In this document: positions 13,748 to 22,066 of the stretch, in pieces
Layout of the letters: each line of letters begins with the position of its first letter
Numbering within the stretch: position 1 is the stretch's first letter
Origin: CAXRBC01 sp041158045
GTDB taxonomy: Bacteria; Actinomycetota; Acidimicrobiia; Acidimicrobiales; Ilumatobacteraceae
Direction: 5' to 3'
Assembly: GCA_041158045.1 (NCBI GenBank)
Contig: JBEBCD010000017.1
Span: 1 to 27,999 of the forward strand
DNA length: 27,999 bases
Translations under genes and position numbers: made by a program
Notes under the pieces: model-generated
What the model saw: only the letters and a program-made list of their open reading frames with translations
The model's database searches: none
What the model was told of the DNA's origin: nothing

Positions 13748-16700
13748 CGCCGACTCGACCCGATCCGCGCCCGACCCCGCCCGCGCGTACGCCGAGCTCC
13801 ACGCCCGGTCCAACTTTTCGTTCCTCGAGGGTGCGTCGCACCCGGAGGAGCTCGTCGAGCGCGCGGTCGAGCTCGGCCTCGCCGCGCTCGCGCTGACGGA
13901 CCGCAACGGCCTCTACGGCGTCGTGCGCTTCGCGCGCGCCGCGCGCGGTCTCGCGCTGCGCACCGCCTTCGGGGCCGAGCTCGAGTGCGGCGAGTCGCGC
14001 GACGGCGCGCGCGACCGGCTCGTGGTGCTCGCCGACGGCCCGCCGGGCTACGTGCGCCTCTCGCGCGCGATCACGGAGGGCCAGCTCGCGGGGGCCAAGG
14101 ACGCGCCCCGCTTCGACCTCGCCGCGCTCGCCGCGCACGGCGCGGGCGCCTGGTGGGTGCTCACCGGCGCCGAGCGCGGCGGCGCGGCCCGGGCCCTCGA
14201 GGCGCACGGCCCCGCGGCCGCCGAGCGGGAGGTCGCCCGCCTCGCGGAGGCCTTCGGCCGCGACCGCGTGCTCGTCGAGCTCTGGCACCACGGTGACCCC
14301 GTCGACACGGCGCGCAACGACGCGCTCGCGCGCGTCGCCGACCGGGTCGGCGTCGGCTGCGTCGCGACCAACGACGTGGCCTACGCCCGCCCGGTCGACC
14401 ACCGCCTCGCGACGGCGTTCGCCGCGGTGCGGGCGGGCCGCACCCTCGACGAGATGGATCCGCGGCTGCCGCCCGCGGGCGCGGCCTGCCTGCGCAGCGC
14501 CGCCGAGCAGCGGCGCCGCTTCGCCCGCTACCCGGGCGCGGTCGAGCGGGCCGTCGAGGTCGCGGCCGCCGCGGCGTTCGACCTCGCGCTGGTGGCGCCG
14601 CGCCTCCCGCCGTTCGACTGCCCGTCCGGCCACGACGAGGCGTCGTGGCTGCGCGCCCTCGTCGACGAGGGCGCCCGCGCCCGCTACGGCCCGCCGCCGA
14701 CCGACCCGCTCGACCGCCTCTCGCTGCGCGCCCGGGCGTGGGCCGTCATCGGCCACGAGCTCGAGGTCATCGAGACGCTGGGGTTCGCCGGGTACTTCCT
14801 CGTCGTGTGGGACATCGTCGAGTTCTGCCGCCGCCGGGACATCCTCTGCCAGGGCCGCGGCAGCGCGGCCAACAGCGCGGTCTGCTTCGCCCTCGGCATC
14901 ACCAAGGCCGACGCGGTCTCCCTCGGGCTGCTCTTCGAGCGCTTCCTCTCACCGGAGCGCGACGGCCCGCCCGACATCGACCTCGACATCGAGAGCGGCC
15001 GCCGCGAGGAGGTGATCCAGTACGTCTACGCCCGCCACGGGCGCGACCGTGCCGCCCAGGTGGCCAACGTCGTGACGTACCGCGAGCGCTCCGCCGCCCG
15101 CGACATGGCGCGGGTCGGTGCGGCGGGGGAGGCGGTGCGCCTCGCGCTCGACGCGCCGCGGCACCTCGGCCTGCACTCGGGCGGCATGGTGATCTGCGAC
15201 CGCCCCGTCGGCGACGTCTGCCCCGTCGAGTGGGCGCGCATGGAGGGCCGCAGCGTCCTGCAGTGGGACAAGGACGACTGCGCCGCCATCGGGCTCGTCA
15301 AGTTCGACCTCCTCGGCCTCGGCATGCTCTCCGCGCTCCACCGCGCCGTCGACCTCGTCGCCGAGCACCGCGGCCGCACCATCGACCTCGCCGCGATCCC
15401 GCAGGAGGACGAGGTGTACGCGATGCTCTGCCGCGCCGACTCTGTCGGCGTCTTCCAGGTCGAGTCCCGCGCGCAGATGGCCACGCTCCCGCGGCTCAAG
15501 CCGCGGCGCTTCTACGACCTCGTCGTCGAGATCGCGCTCATCCGTCCCGGCCCGATCCAGGGCGACTCGGTGCACCCCTACATCCGCCGCCGCAACGGCC
15601 AGGAGCCCGTCACGTACCTCCACCCGCTCCTCGAGCCGAGTCTGGGCAAGACGCTCGGGGTCCCGCTCTTCCAGGAGCAGCTCATGCAGATGGCGATCGA
15701 CGTCGCGGGCTTCACCGCCGCGGAGGCCGACGAGTTGCGTCGGGCGATGGGCTCCACCCGCTCGCACGCGCGCATGCGCCGCCTCGAGGGCCGCCTCTAC
15801 GACGGCATGGCGCGCCGCGGCATCACGGGCGCCGTCGCCGACGAGATCCACGCCAAGATGGCGGCCTTCGCCACCTACGGCTTCCCCGAGAGCCACTCGG
15901 TGAGCTTCGCCTACCTCGTCTATGCCTCCGCGTGGATCAAGTACCACGAGCCCGCCGTCTTCTGCGCCTCGCTCCTCGACTCCCAGCCGATGGGCTTCTG
16001 GTCCCCGCACTCGCTCGTGCGCGACGCCCGCCGCCACGGCGTCGTCGTGCGCACCCCCGACCTGCTCGCCTCCGACGCGCGCACGACCCTCGAGCCGTGC
16101 GACGACTCCACGGGCGGCCTCGCCGTGCGGCTCGGCATCGGCTCCGTGCGCGGGGTCGGCGACGCGCTCGCCCGCGAGATCGCGGCCGGCCGCCCCTACC
16201 GCGACATGGAGGACCTCGCGCGCCGCGTCCCGTCGCTCACGCGCGCGCACCTCGAGGCGCTCGCCACCGCCGGCGCCTTCGTCGAGTGCTTCGGCGCGGC
16301 GCGCCGCGACGCGCTGTGGGCCGCGGGCGCGGTCTCGCAGTCCCGGCCCGACCGGCTCCGCGGCGTCGCCACCGGCACCCGCGCCCCCGTGCTGCCCGGC
16401 ATGGCGCCACTCGAGGAGGCGGTCGCCGACCTGTGGGCCACGGGCATCTCGCCCGACGGGCACCCGACGAGCTTCTTCCGCGACCGGCTGCGCGCCCTCG
16501 GCGTGCGCACCGCCGACGAGCTCGGCGTGCTCGACGACGGCGCGCGCATCGTCGTCGCGGGGGTCGTCACGCACCGCCAGCGCCCGCCGACCGCGGGCGG
16601 CGTCACGTTCGTCAACGTCGAGGACGAGACGGGCCACGTCAACGTGATCGTCTCCCGCGGCTGCTGGCGCCGCCACGAGGAGGCGGCATCCGCGTCGTCC

Positions 16701-16811
16701 ATCCTCGTGCGCGGCCGGCTCCGCCGTGCCGACGGCGCGGTCAACGTCGAGGCCGAGCACATCGGCGCCCTCGGCGTGCCCGCGCGCATCGCCTCCCGCG
16801 ACTACCACTGA
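13734..16811 (+). CDS. dnaE2: DnaE2 (ImuC), error-prone DNA polymerase III alpha homologue
   Basis: 1025 residues, typical of DnaE2 and shorter than replicative DnaE. The PHP domain opens with YAELHARSNFSFLEGASHPEEL, followed by the polymerase core with catalytic Asp414 and Asp416 in PPDIDLDIES, Asp525 in VKFDLLGLGM, the finger segment LIRPGPIQGDSVHPYI, and FPESHSVSFAYLVYASAWIKYHEPAVF. The C-terminus has an OB-fold (VVAGVVTHRQRP-VTFVNVEDETGHVNVIV). The replicative clamp and tau-binding tail is absent, as expected: DnaE2 reaches the clamp through ImuB. It carries out SOS-induced translesion synthesis and mutagenesis. GTG 13734 is chosen from the LexA/-10 geometry. A short gap of 37 bp with GC-rich hairpin potential separates it from the convergent LysE gene. 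Confidence 0.96.
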   Translation: MRGTDADSTRSAPDPARAYAELHARSNFSFLEGASHPEELVERAVELGLAALALTDRNGLYGVVRFARAARGLALRTAFGAELECGESRDGARDRLVVLADGPPGYVRLSRAITEGQLAGAKDAPRFDLAALAAHGAGAWWVLTGAERGGAARALEAHGPAAAEREVARLAEAFGRDRVLVELWHHGDPVDTARNDALARVADRVGVGCVATNDVAYARPVDHRLATAFAAVRAGRTLDEMDPRLPPAGAACLRSAAEQRRRFARYPGAVERAVEVAAAAAFDLALVAPRLPPFDCPSGHDEASWLRALVDEGARARYGPPPTDPLDRLSLRARAWAVIGHELEVIETLGFAGYFLVVWDIVEFCRRRDILCQGRGSAANSAVCFALGITKADAVSLGLLFERFLSPERDGPPDIDLDIESGRREEVIQYVYARHGRDRAAQVANVVTYRERSAARDMARVGAAGEAVRLALDAPRHLGLHSGGMVICDRPVGDVCPVEWARMEGRSVLQWDKDDCAAIGLVKFDLLGLGMLSALHRAVDLVAEHRGRTIDLAAIPQEDEVYAMLCRADSVGVFQVESRAQMATLPRLKPRRFYDLVVEIALIRPGPIQGDSVHPYIRRRNGQEPVTYLHPLLEPSLGKTLGVPLFQEQLMQMAIDVAGFTAAEADELRRAMGSTRSHARMRRLEGRLYDGMARRGITGAVADEIHAKMAAFATYGFPESHSVSFAYLVYASAWIKYHEPAVFCASLLDSQPMGFWSPHSLVRDARRHGVVVRTPDLLASDARTTLEPCDDSTGGLAVRLGIGSVRGVGDALAREIAAGRPYRDMEDLARRVPSLTRAHLEALATAGAFVECFGAARRDALWAAGAVSQSRPDRLRGVATGTRAPVLPGMAPLEEAVADLWATGISPDGHPTSFFRDRLRALGVRTADELGVLDDGARIVVAGVVTHRQRPPTAGGVTFVNVEDETGHVNVIVSRGCWRRHEEAASASSILVRGRLRRADGAVNVEAEHIGALGVPARIASRDYH

Positions 16812-16848
16812 CGTCCGCACGGCCGCCGCGCGGCGCCGCGTCGCCCCG

Positions 16849-17472
16849 CTACGCCACCTTGGCGCGCGCCGCCACGACCCCGAGGATCACGAACACCGTG
16901 CCCGACACCCACCGCTGCACGAAGGGCAGGGCCCGCCCCCGTACCAGCACCTCGCGCAGCGACCCGGCCACGAGCGCGTACCCGCCGTCGTTGACGATCC
17001 CGAGCGACACGAACAGCGCGCCGAGCGCGAGCGCCTGCGGCGCCGCCGCCCGGTCCGCGTCGATGAACTGCGGGAGGAACGAGAGGAAGAACAACGCCAC
17101 CTTGGGGTTCAGCGCGTTGACGACGAAGCCCTGGCGAAACGCGCGCGCCGCGCCCACCTCGCCCGCGGTCCCGGCCGCGCGGCCCGCGCGGCGCGCGAGC
17201 GTCGCGAGGCCCGTGCCCACGAGGTAGGCCGCCCCCATCCACTTCACGGCGGAGAAGGCCACCGCCGACGCCGCGATCACCGCCGACAGGCCCACCGTCG
17301 CGGCGAGCACGTGCACGAGCGTCCCGAGCTGCAGCCCGGCCGCGCTCGCGAGCCCGACCCTCCGGCCGTTGGCGACGCTGCGGTTGACGATGAAGACGAT
17401 CGCCGGCCCGGGGATCACGAGGAGCGCCATCGACGCGACGGCGAACGCGCCGAAGGTGGCGAGCGACGGCAC
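16849..17472 (-). CDS. LysE/RhtB family amino-acid exporter
   Basis: 207 residues, the family length, with six hydrophobic segments. Family signatures are PGPAIVFIVNRSVANGRRVGL after the first helix and NALNPKVALFFLSFLPQF in the middle. Members export amino acids or related small molecules through the inner membrane; the substrate is not predictable. GTG at 17472 lies two bases after the stop of the DUF3039 gene, so both are probably one transcript from the promoter at 17771-17776. Confidence 0.92.
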   Translation of the reverse strand: MPSLATFGAFAVASMALLVIPGPAIVFIVNRSVANGRRVGLASAAGLQLGTLVHVLAATVGLSAVIAASAVAFSAVKWMGAAYLVGTGLATLARRAGRAAGTAGEVGAARAFRQGFVVNALNPKVALFFLSFLPQFIDADRAAAPQALALGALFVSLGIVNDGGYALVAGSLREVLVRGRALPFVQRWVSGTVFVILGVVAARAKVA

Positions 17473-17474
17473 GG

Positions 17475-17762
17475 TCAGTCCGCCGGCGTCTCGTGCAGGC
17501 CGTCGTTGGCCGCACGGTACATCCCGTAGATCTCCTTGCACGCCTCGCACAGCGGCAGGCTGCGCGGGTCGCGCGACGGCACCCACACGTGGCCGCACAG
17601 CGCCTCGATCGGCGTGCCGTGGATCCGCGCCTCCAGCACCTTGGCGGCCGCGTCCTCGCCGGGCTCGGTCTTCACGATGTGCGCCGCGGTCGGCTCGCCC
17701 GTCTCGGGCACGCGCTCGGTGCGCGTCTCGCGCTCGACGACCGGCTGCACCGCGACGCCCAC
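17475..17762 (-). CDS. DUF3039 family small zinc-binding-like protein
   Basis: 95 residues from GTG 17762 (an upstream ATG at 17822 would add 20 and is less likely, since it would run over the FmdB promoter). The C-terminal half has the DUF3039 pattern: ALCGHVWVPSRDPRSLPLCEACKEIY, abbreviated here as CGHVW...LPLCEAC, with Cys, His and a C-x2-C that could bind zinc. The family is common in actinobacteria and of unknown function. TAGGTT lies 8 nt before the chosen GTG. It leads a two-gene unit with the LysE exporter. Confidence 0.8.
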   Translation of the reverse strand: MGVAVQPVVERETRTERVPETGEPTAAHIVKTEPGEDAAAKVLEARIHGTPIEALCGHVWVPSRDPRSLPLCEACKEIYGMYRAANDGLHETPAD

Positions 17763-17829
17763 GGCGCGCCAACCTACGCGGCGCCGCGCCCGTTCGGTGC
17801 CCGTCGCGCGCCCCGCGTACACTGTCGCC
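17763..17829. promoter_or_regulatory. Divergent leaderless-type promoters, DUF3039 and FmdB genes
   Basis: Minus strand TAGGTT at 17776-17771, 8 nt from GTG 17762. Plus strand TACACT at 17818-17823, 6 nt from GTG 17830. No ribosome binding site is visible on either side. Confidence 0.5.
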
Positions 17830-18060
17830 GTGCCGACCTACGAGTACAAGTGCCGCGACTGCGACGCGGTCTTCGAGGTGCGCCGCCCGATGTCGGAGGC
17901 CAACGCCCCGGCCGCGTGTCCCGACGGCCACCTCTCCTCGACGCGACTGCTCTCCGTCTTCGCCTCCGTCGGTGCCGGCGCGAGCGGCGCGTCGTCCGCC
18001 CCCGCGATGCCCGCGCCCCGCGCGGGCGGCTGCGGCGCCGGCTGCGGCTGCCACCCGTAG
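17830..18060 (+). CDS. FmdB/CxxC-type zinc ribbon protein
   Basis: 76 residues. The start PTYEYKCRDCDAVFEVRRPMSE is the classic FmdB_CxxC opening (cited here as YEYKCRDC and FEV). The second metal knuckle is degenerate: CPDGH rather than CxxC. The C-terminus is a Gly/Cys-rich tail (GGCGAGCGCH) that might add metal ligands. FmdB proteins have been called regulators of formamidase and amidase genes, but their real function is unknown. GTG start fixed by TACACT 6 nt upstream. Confidence 0.85.
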   Translation: MPTYEYKCRDCDAVFEVRRPMSEANAPAACPDGHLSSTRLLSVFASVGAGASGASSAPAMPAPRAGGCGAGCGCHP

Positions 18061-18091
18061 GCGCCGACCACTCCTCCCGCGCCGTCGCGGC

Positions 18092-18853
18092 TCAGGCCGC
18101 CGCGACCACCCGCACCGCCAGGGCGATCGCCGCCGCCGACACCGCGACGGCCGTGAGCACGCCGCTCGCCGCGCGCCGCCGCGGCGCGAGCATCACCGCG
18201 CCGACGACCGCGCCCGCGAGCGCACCGCCGAGGTGCCCGCCGACGCTCACGCCGGGGATCGCGAGCGTGAACGCGAGGTTGATCGCGAACGTGAGCCCGA
18301 GCCCGGTGCGCCAGGGGTTGACCCCGCGCTCGCGGAGGCCGACGACGGCCGCCGCCATGAGTCCGAACACGGCGCCCGACGCCCCTCCCGTGATCGCGTC
18401 GGGGCTCAGCAGCAGCGCCCCCGCCGAGCCGCCGAGCAGCGACGCCGCGTAGAGCATCCCGTAGCGCCAGGGCCCCAGCCCGGGCTCGAGCAGCGTGCCG
18501 AGCTGCCACGCGAGGAGCATGTTCATCCCGAGGTGCAGGATCCCGAAGTGGACGAACCCGCACGTCACCAGCCGCCACCACTCGCCCGCCACGAGGAACT
18601 CCCGCGAGATCACGAGGTCCATCGTCCGGCGCGTCACCTCCGACGACCCGAACGCGCCGAGGTCTCCGAGCACCATCCAGGTGAAGAGCCCGATGTTGGC
18701 CGCCACCACCGCGTGGGTGACGGTGTAGGGCGCACCGCCGCGCCCCGGCCTGCGCCGCGGCGCGACGTCGCGCGGTCCGCGATCCCATGCACCCGCGCCC
18801 GGGTCCGGCGGCGGCCACGGCGGCGGCGGCCAGCCCGGCCCGGTCGTCGTCAC
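18092..18853 (-). CDS. Rhomboid-family intramembrane serine protease
   Basis: 253 residues. A Pro/Gly/Arg-rich cytosolic N-terminus (about 1-42) leads into six or seven membrane segments. The rhomboid motifs are complete: WWRLVTCGFVHFGILHLGMN with the oxyanion-side His and Asn111, the nucleophile Ser159 in GGASGAVFG, and His207 in GGHLGG. It should cleave single-pass membrane proteins within or near the membrane; no substrate is evident. The GTG start overlaps the stop of the fucose-synthase-like gene (GTGA), so it is the second gene of that minus-strand unit. Confidence 0.94.
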   Translation of the reverse strand: MTTTGPGWPPPPWPPPDPGAGAWDRGPRDVAPRRRPGRGGAPYTVTHAVVAANIGLFTWMVLGDLGAFGSSEVTRRTMDLVISREFLVAGEWWRLVTCGFVHFGILHLGMNMLLAWQLGTLLEPGLGPWRYGMLYAASLLGGSAGALLLSPDAITGGASGAVFGLMAAAVVGLRERGVNPWRTGLGLTFAINLAFTLAIPGVSVGGHLGGALAGAVVGAVMLAPRRRAASGVLTAVAVSAAAIALAVRVVAAA

Positions 18854-19851
18854 GCGCTCGGCGGCGGTGCCTCGGCGGCCGCGCGGTGCGCGAGGTACCA
18901 CTCGATCGTGCGCCGCAGCCCGTCCTCGAAGTCCGTGGTCGCGTGCCACCCGAGCGCCGCCTCGGCGCGCGAGGCGTCGACGCGGCGGCGCGGCTGCCCG
19001 TCGGGCCGCGTCGCGTCCCACACGAGCTCGCCGCGGTAGCCCACGAGCCGCGCGATGGTCTCGACGGTCTCGCGGATCGTCACCTCGCGGTCGTTGCCGA
19101 GGTTGAGTGGCTCGAGGCCGTCGTGCAGCTCCGCGGCGAGCACGATCGCGCGCGCCGCGTCCTCGACGTACAGGTAGTCGCGGCTCGCCGTCCCCGTGCC
19201 CCAGACGGCCACCTTGTCGGCGCCCGACTCCTTGGCCTCCACGCAGCGGCGGATGAGCGCGGGGATCACGTGCGAGACCGACTCGTGGAACTTGTCGCCG
19301 GGCCCGTACAGGTTGGTCGGGATCACGAAGGCGAAGCGCTGCCCGTACTGGCGCGCGTTGACCTGGGCGTGCACGAGCAGCGCCTTCTTGGCGATCCCGT
19401 AGGGCGCGTTGGTCTCCTCCGGGTAGCCGTCCCAGATGGCCTCCTCACGGAAGGGCACGGGCGTGTACTTCGGGTACATGCACACCGTCCCGAGCACGAC
19501 CGTCTTCTCCACGTCGGCGGCGCGTGCCGCCTCGATGACGTGCGTGCCCATGAGGAGGTTGTCGAGGTAGAGCGGGGCGGGGGCGACCTGGTTGTAGCCG
19601 ATGCCGCCGACGCGCGCCGCGAGGTGCAGCACGTGCGTCGGGCGGTGCGCCGCGATCAGCGCCCCGGCCACCCCCGGCTCGGTGAGGTCGGCCTCGGTGC
19701 GCCGCGGCGCGGCCACGCGCGCGCCCGCGTCGCGCAGCACGCGCACGACGTTGCGCCCGAGGAAGCCGTTGCCGCCCGTGACCAGCACGGAGCGGTCGCG
19801 CCAGAAGTCACCTCGCGTCGTGCGTTGCGCGCCCGCGTCTGCGCCCGCCAT
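18850..19851 (-). CDS. fcl: GDP-L-fucose synthase-like NAD(P)-dependent epimerase/reductase
   Basis: 333 residues. Extended SDR with TGGNGFLG (25-32) for the cofactor, HLAARVGGIGYN typical of GDP-fucose synthase, active-site Tyr151-x3-Lys155 in APYGIAKK, and NLYGPGDKFH. The catalytic Ser of the usual GSSCIYPK block is not conserved: the sequence is GTVCMYPK (121-128), leaving Thr122 and Cys124 nearby. I recall similar GTVC versions annotated as GDP-L-fucose synthase in other bacteria. The reaction is 3,5-epimerisation and 4-reduction of GDP-4-keto-6-deoxymannose, the product of the GMD gene at 27698. The altered Ser leaves room for a related GDP-sugar product. ATG at 19851; divergent from the first glycosyltransferase. 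Confidence 0.85.
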   Translation of the reverse strand: MAGADAGAQRTTRGDFWRDRSVLVTGGNGFLGRNVVRVLRDAGARVAAPRRTEADLTEPGVAGALIAAHRPTHVLHLAARVGGIGYNQVAPAPLYLDNLLMGTHVIEAARAADVEKTVVLGTVCMYPKYTPVPFREEAIWDGYPEETNAPYGIAKKALLVHAQVNARQYGQRFAFVIPTNLYGPGDKFHESVSHVIPALIRRCVEAKESGADKVAVWGTGTASRDYLYVEDAARAIVLAAELHDGLEPLNLGNDREVTIRETVETIARLVGYRGELVWDATRPDGQPRRRVDASRAEAALGWHATTDFEDGLRRTIEWYLAHRAAAEAPPPSA

Positions 19852-19890
19852 CTCGTGGACCCAGCGTACGGCGCGGCCACAATGGTTGTC
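19852..19890. promoter_or_regulatory. Divergent promoters, fucose-synthase-like gene and first glycosyltransferase
   Basis: Minus strand TACGCT at 19868-19863, 11 nt from ATG 19851. Plus strand CACAAT at 19878-19883, 7 nt from GTG 19891; this hexamer overlaps the alternative ATG at 19882, which argues for the GTG as the real start. Confidence 0.4.
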
Positions 19891-20961
19891 GTGCGCGTCG
19901 CGTACTCGCTCGAGCAGTGCTGGCACGACGTGCCGGGCGGCACCGCCGTCGCCGCGATCGAGATCGCGCGCGCGATGCGGGACGCGCGTCCCGACGTCGA
20001 GCTGCGCGGCGTCGCGGGTCGCCACGACGCGCCGCCGGCCCCGCGCTGGGTGCCGCCGTGCGACGTGCGCGCGCTCCCGCTCGCGGGCGGCCTCCTCTAC
20101 GAGTCCGCGCTGCGGTTCGGCCGCCCGCGCGTCGAGCGCGCGACCGGCGCGGTCGACGTCGCGCACTCCACGACGATCATCCCGCTCCCGAGCCGCGCAC
20201 CCGCGGTCGTCACGGTCCACGACCTCGCCTTCCTGCGCCACCCCGAGTTCTTCACCGCCCGCGGCAACGACGTGTTCCGCCGCGCGCTCGCCGTCGTGCG
20301 CCGCCGCGCCGCCCTCGTGCTCTGCTCGTCGGCGGCCACGATGCGCGACTGCGTCGAGGCGGGCATCCCCGCCGAACGGTGCCGCGTCGTGCACCTCGGC
20401 GCCCGCCGCCTCGGGCCGGCGGCCGCGGGCCCGCGCGGCGACGCGCTCCTCTTCGTCGGCACCCTCGAGCCGCGCAAGAACCTGGGTCGGCTCCTCGCCG
20501 CACTCGACCGCCTCGGCCCGTCGGGCCCGCGGCTGCTCGTCGCGGGCGCCCCGGGCTGGGGACGGCCGCTCGATGGTCTCGACGACGCGGTGCGCCGCCG
20601 CGTCGAGTCGCGCGTCGAGTGGCTGGGCGAGGTGAGCGAGTCGCGCCTCGCCGCGCTGTACGACGCGGCGGCCGCCGTCGTCGTGCCCTCGGTCCTCGAG
20701 GGCTTCGGCCTCCCGATCCTCGAGGCCATGGCGCACGGGGCGCCGGTCGTCACGAGTCGGGGCTCGAGCACCGAGGAGGTCGCGGGCGGCGCCGCCGTGC
20801 TCGTCGACCCGCTCGACCCCGACGCCATCGCGGCCGGCATCGCCGACGCGCTCGCGCGCGCCGACGCGCTGTCGCGCGCGGGGCTCGCGCGCGCCGCCGA
20901 CTGCACCTGGACCCGCGCGGCCGCGCGGACCGCGGCCGCCTACGACGAGGTGGCCGCGTGA
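19891..20961 (+). CDS. GT4-family glycosyltransferase
   Basis: 356 residues from GTG 19891 (RVAYSLEQCWHDVPGGTA at the N-terminus); an ATG at 19882 would add three residues. GT-B fold: the acceptor-side domain ends near residue 180, and the donor domain has LFVGTLEPRKNLGRLLAAL and the EGFGLPILEA block with the E-x7-E motif of retaining GT4 enzymes, followed by GAPVVTS. The nucleotide-sugar donor is probably a GDP- or UDP-sugar; GDP-mannose or GDP-fucose would suit the neighbours but is inference. No membrane helix, so it acts at the cytoplasmic face. Its stop overlaps the next glycosyltransferase GTG. Confidence 0.92.
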   Translation: MRVAYSLEQCWHDVPGGTAVAAIEIARAMRDARPDVELRGVAGRHDAPPAPRWVPPCDVRALPLAGGLLYESALRFGRPRVERATGAVDVAHSTTIIPLPSRAPAVVTVHDLAFLRHPEFFTARGNDVFRRALAVVRRRAALVLCSSAATMRDCVEAGIPAERCRVVHLGARRLGPAAAGPRGDALLFVGTLEPRKNLGRLLAALDRLGPSGPRLLVAGAPGWGRPLDGLDDAVRRRVESRVEWLGEVSESRLAALYDAAAAVVVPSVLEGFGLPILEAMAHGAPVVTSRGSSTEEVAGGAAVLVDPLDPDAIAAGIADALARADALSRAGLARAADCTWTRAAARTAAAYDEVAA

Positions 20962-22064
20962 GGATCGGGGTCAACCTCCTGTGGTGCCGCCCGGGTCGCG
21001 TGGGCGGCTCGGAGGAGTACCTCGTGCGCCAGCTCGCGGGGCTCGCGGAGCTCGCGCCGCCCGACGTGCGCGTCGAGCTCTTCGCGCAGCCGTCGTTCCT
21101 CGCCGCCCACCCCGGCCTGCCCGCGCACGCACGTCACGCCTCGCCCGAGTGGGGCGACGCGCGTGCCCGCCGCGTCGCGGGCGAGCACGGATGGCTGGCG
21201 CGCGCCGCGCGCGGCCTCGACGCCGTGCACCACGGCGGCGGCACCGTGCCGCGCCGCGGCGCCGCGCGCACGCTGCTCACGCTCCACGACGTGCAGTACC
21301 TCACGTACCCGCGCTGGTTCGGCGCGGCCAAGCTCGCGTACCTGCGCGCGACGGTGCCGTCGTCGGTGCGTCGCGCCACGTGCGTCGCCGTGCCGAGCGA
21401 GTACGTGCGCGGCGTCGTGGTCGAGCGCTTCGGCCGCGACCCGCGCGACGTGCGCGTCGTGCGCCACGGGCTCGAGCCGTCGCTCGGCGCCGCGCCGACC
21501 CCCGACGCCGAGCTGCGCCGACGGTTCGCGATCGGCGACGGGCCGTACGTCGTGTACCCGGCCATCACGCACCCCCACAAGAACCACGCGCTGCTGCTCG
21601 AGCTCCTCGCGGGTCCGTGGCGCGACTCGGGCGTGCGGCTCGTCCTCGCGGGCGGAGCGGGACGCGCGGACGGCGACGTCGCCGCCGCGATCGCCGCGCG
21701 GGGCCTCGGCGGGCGCGTCGTGCGCACGGGTCGCGTCTCGCCCGCCGACCGCGACGGGCTGGTCCGGGGCGCCCGGGCGCTCGTCTTCCCCAGCCTCTAC
21801 GAGGGCTTCGGCGCGCCGGTGCTCGAGGCGATGGCGCTCGGTACGCCGGTCGTCACGACGGGCGCGGCCGCGCTCGCCGAGCTCGCCGCGGGCGCGGCGG
21901 TCGTCGCCGAGCCGGGCGTCGCGGCGTGGGCCGACGCGCTCGACGAGGTCGAGCGCCGCCGCGACGCGCTGGTCGCCGCCGGCCGCGCCCGCGCCGCCGC
22001 CCACACCTCCCGCGACTCGGGCGGGGACCTGCTCGCCGCGTACCGCGCGCTGGGGGCGCGCTGA
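20958..22064 (+). CDS. GT4-family glycosyltransferase
   Basis: 368 residues, GTG start in a GTGA overlap with the gene before. The N-terminus RIGVNLLWCRPGRVGGSEEYL has the GG loop near the donor phosphate site. The donor domain shows VVYPAITHPHKNHALLLELL and YEGFGAPVLEAMALG with E-x7-E, then GTPVVTT. A paralogue-like relation to the preceding gene is suggested by the shared order of motifs, so the two may add successive sugars of one glycan. Donor and acceptor unknown. Confidence 0.92.
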   Translation: MRIGVNLLWCRPGRVGGSEEYLVRQLAGLAELAPPDVRVELFAQPSFLAAHPGLPAHARHASPEWGDARARRVAGEHGWLARAARGLDAVHHGGGTVPRRGAARTLLTLHDVQYLTYPRWFGAAKLAYLRATVPSSVRRATCVAVPSEYVRGVVVERFGRDPRDVRVVRHGLEPSLGAAPTPDAELRRRFAIGDGPYVVYPAITHPHKNHALLLELLAGPWRDSGVRLVLAGGAGRADGDVAAAIAARGLGGRVVRTGRVSPADRDGLVRGARALVFPSLYEGFGAPVLEAMALGTPVVTTGAAALAELAAGAAVVAEPGVAAWADALDEVERRRDALVAAGRARAAAHTSRDSGGDLLAAYRALGAR

Positions 22065-22066
22065 CC

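Noticed and set aside
16812..16848. Possible terminator between dnaE2 and the LysE gene.
   Set aside because: Several short GC-rich inverted repeats can be drawn but none is clearly better than background at this base composition.
14645..17227. Long plus-strand open frame in another phase of dnaE2.
   Set aside because: Arg/Pro/Ala-rich shadow running through the dnaE2 stop into the opposite-strand LysE gene.
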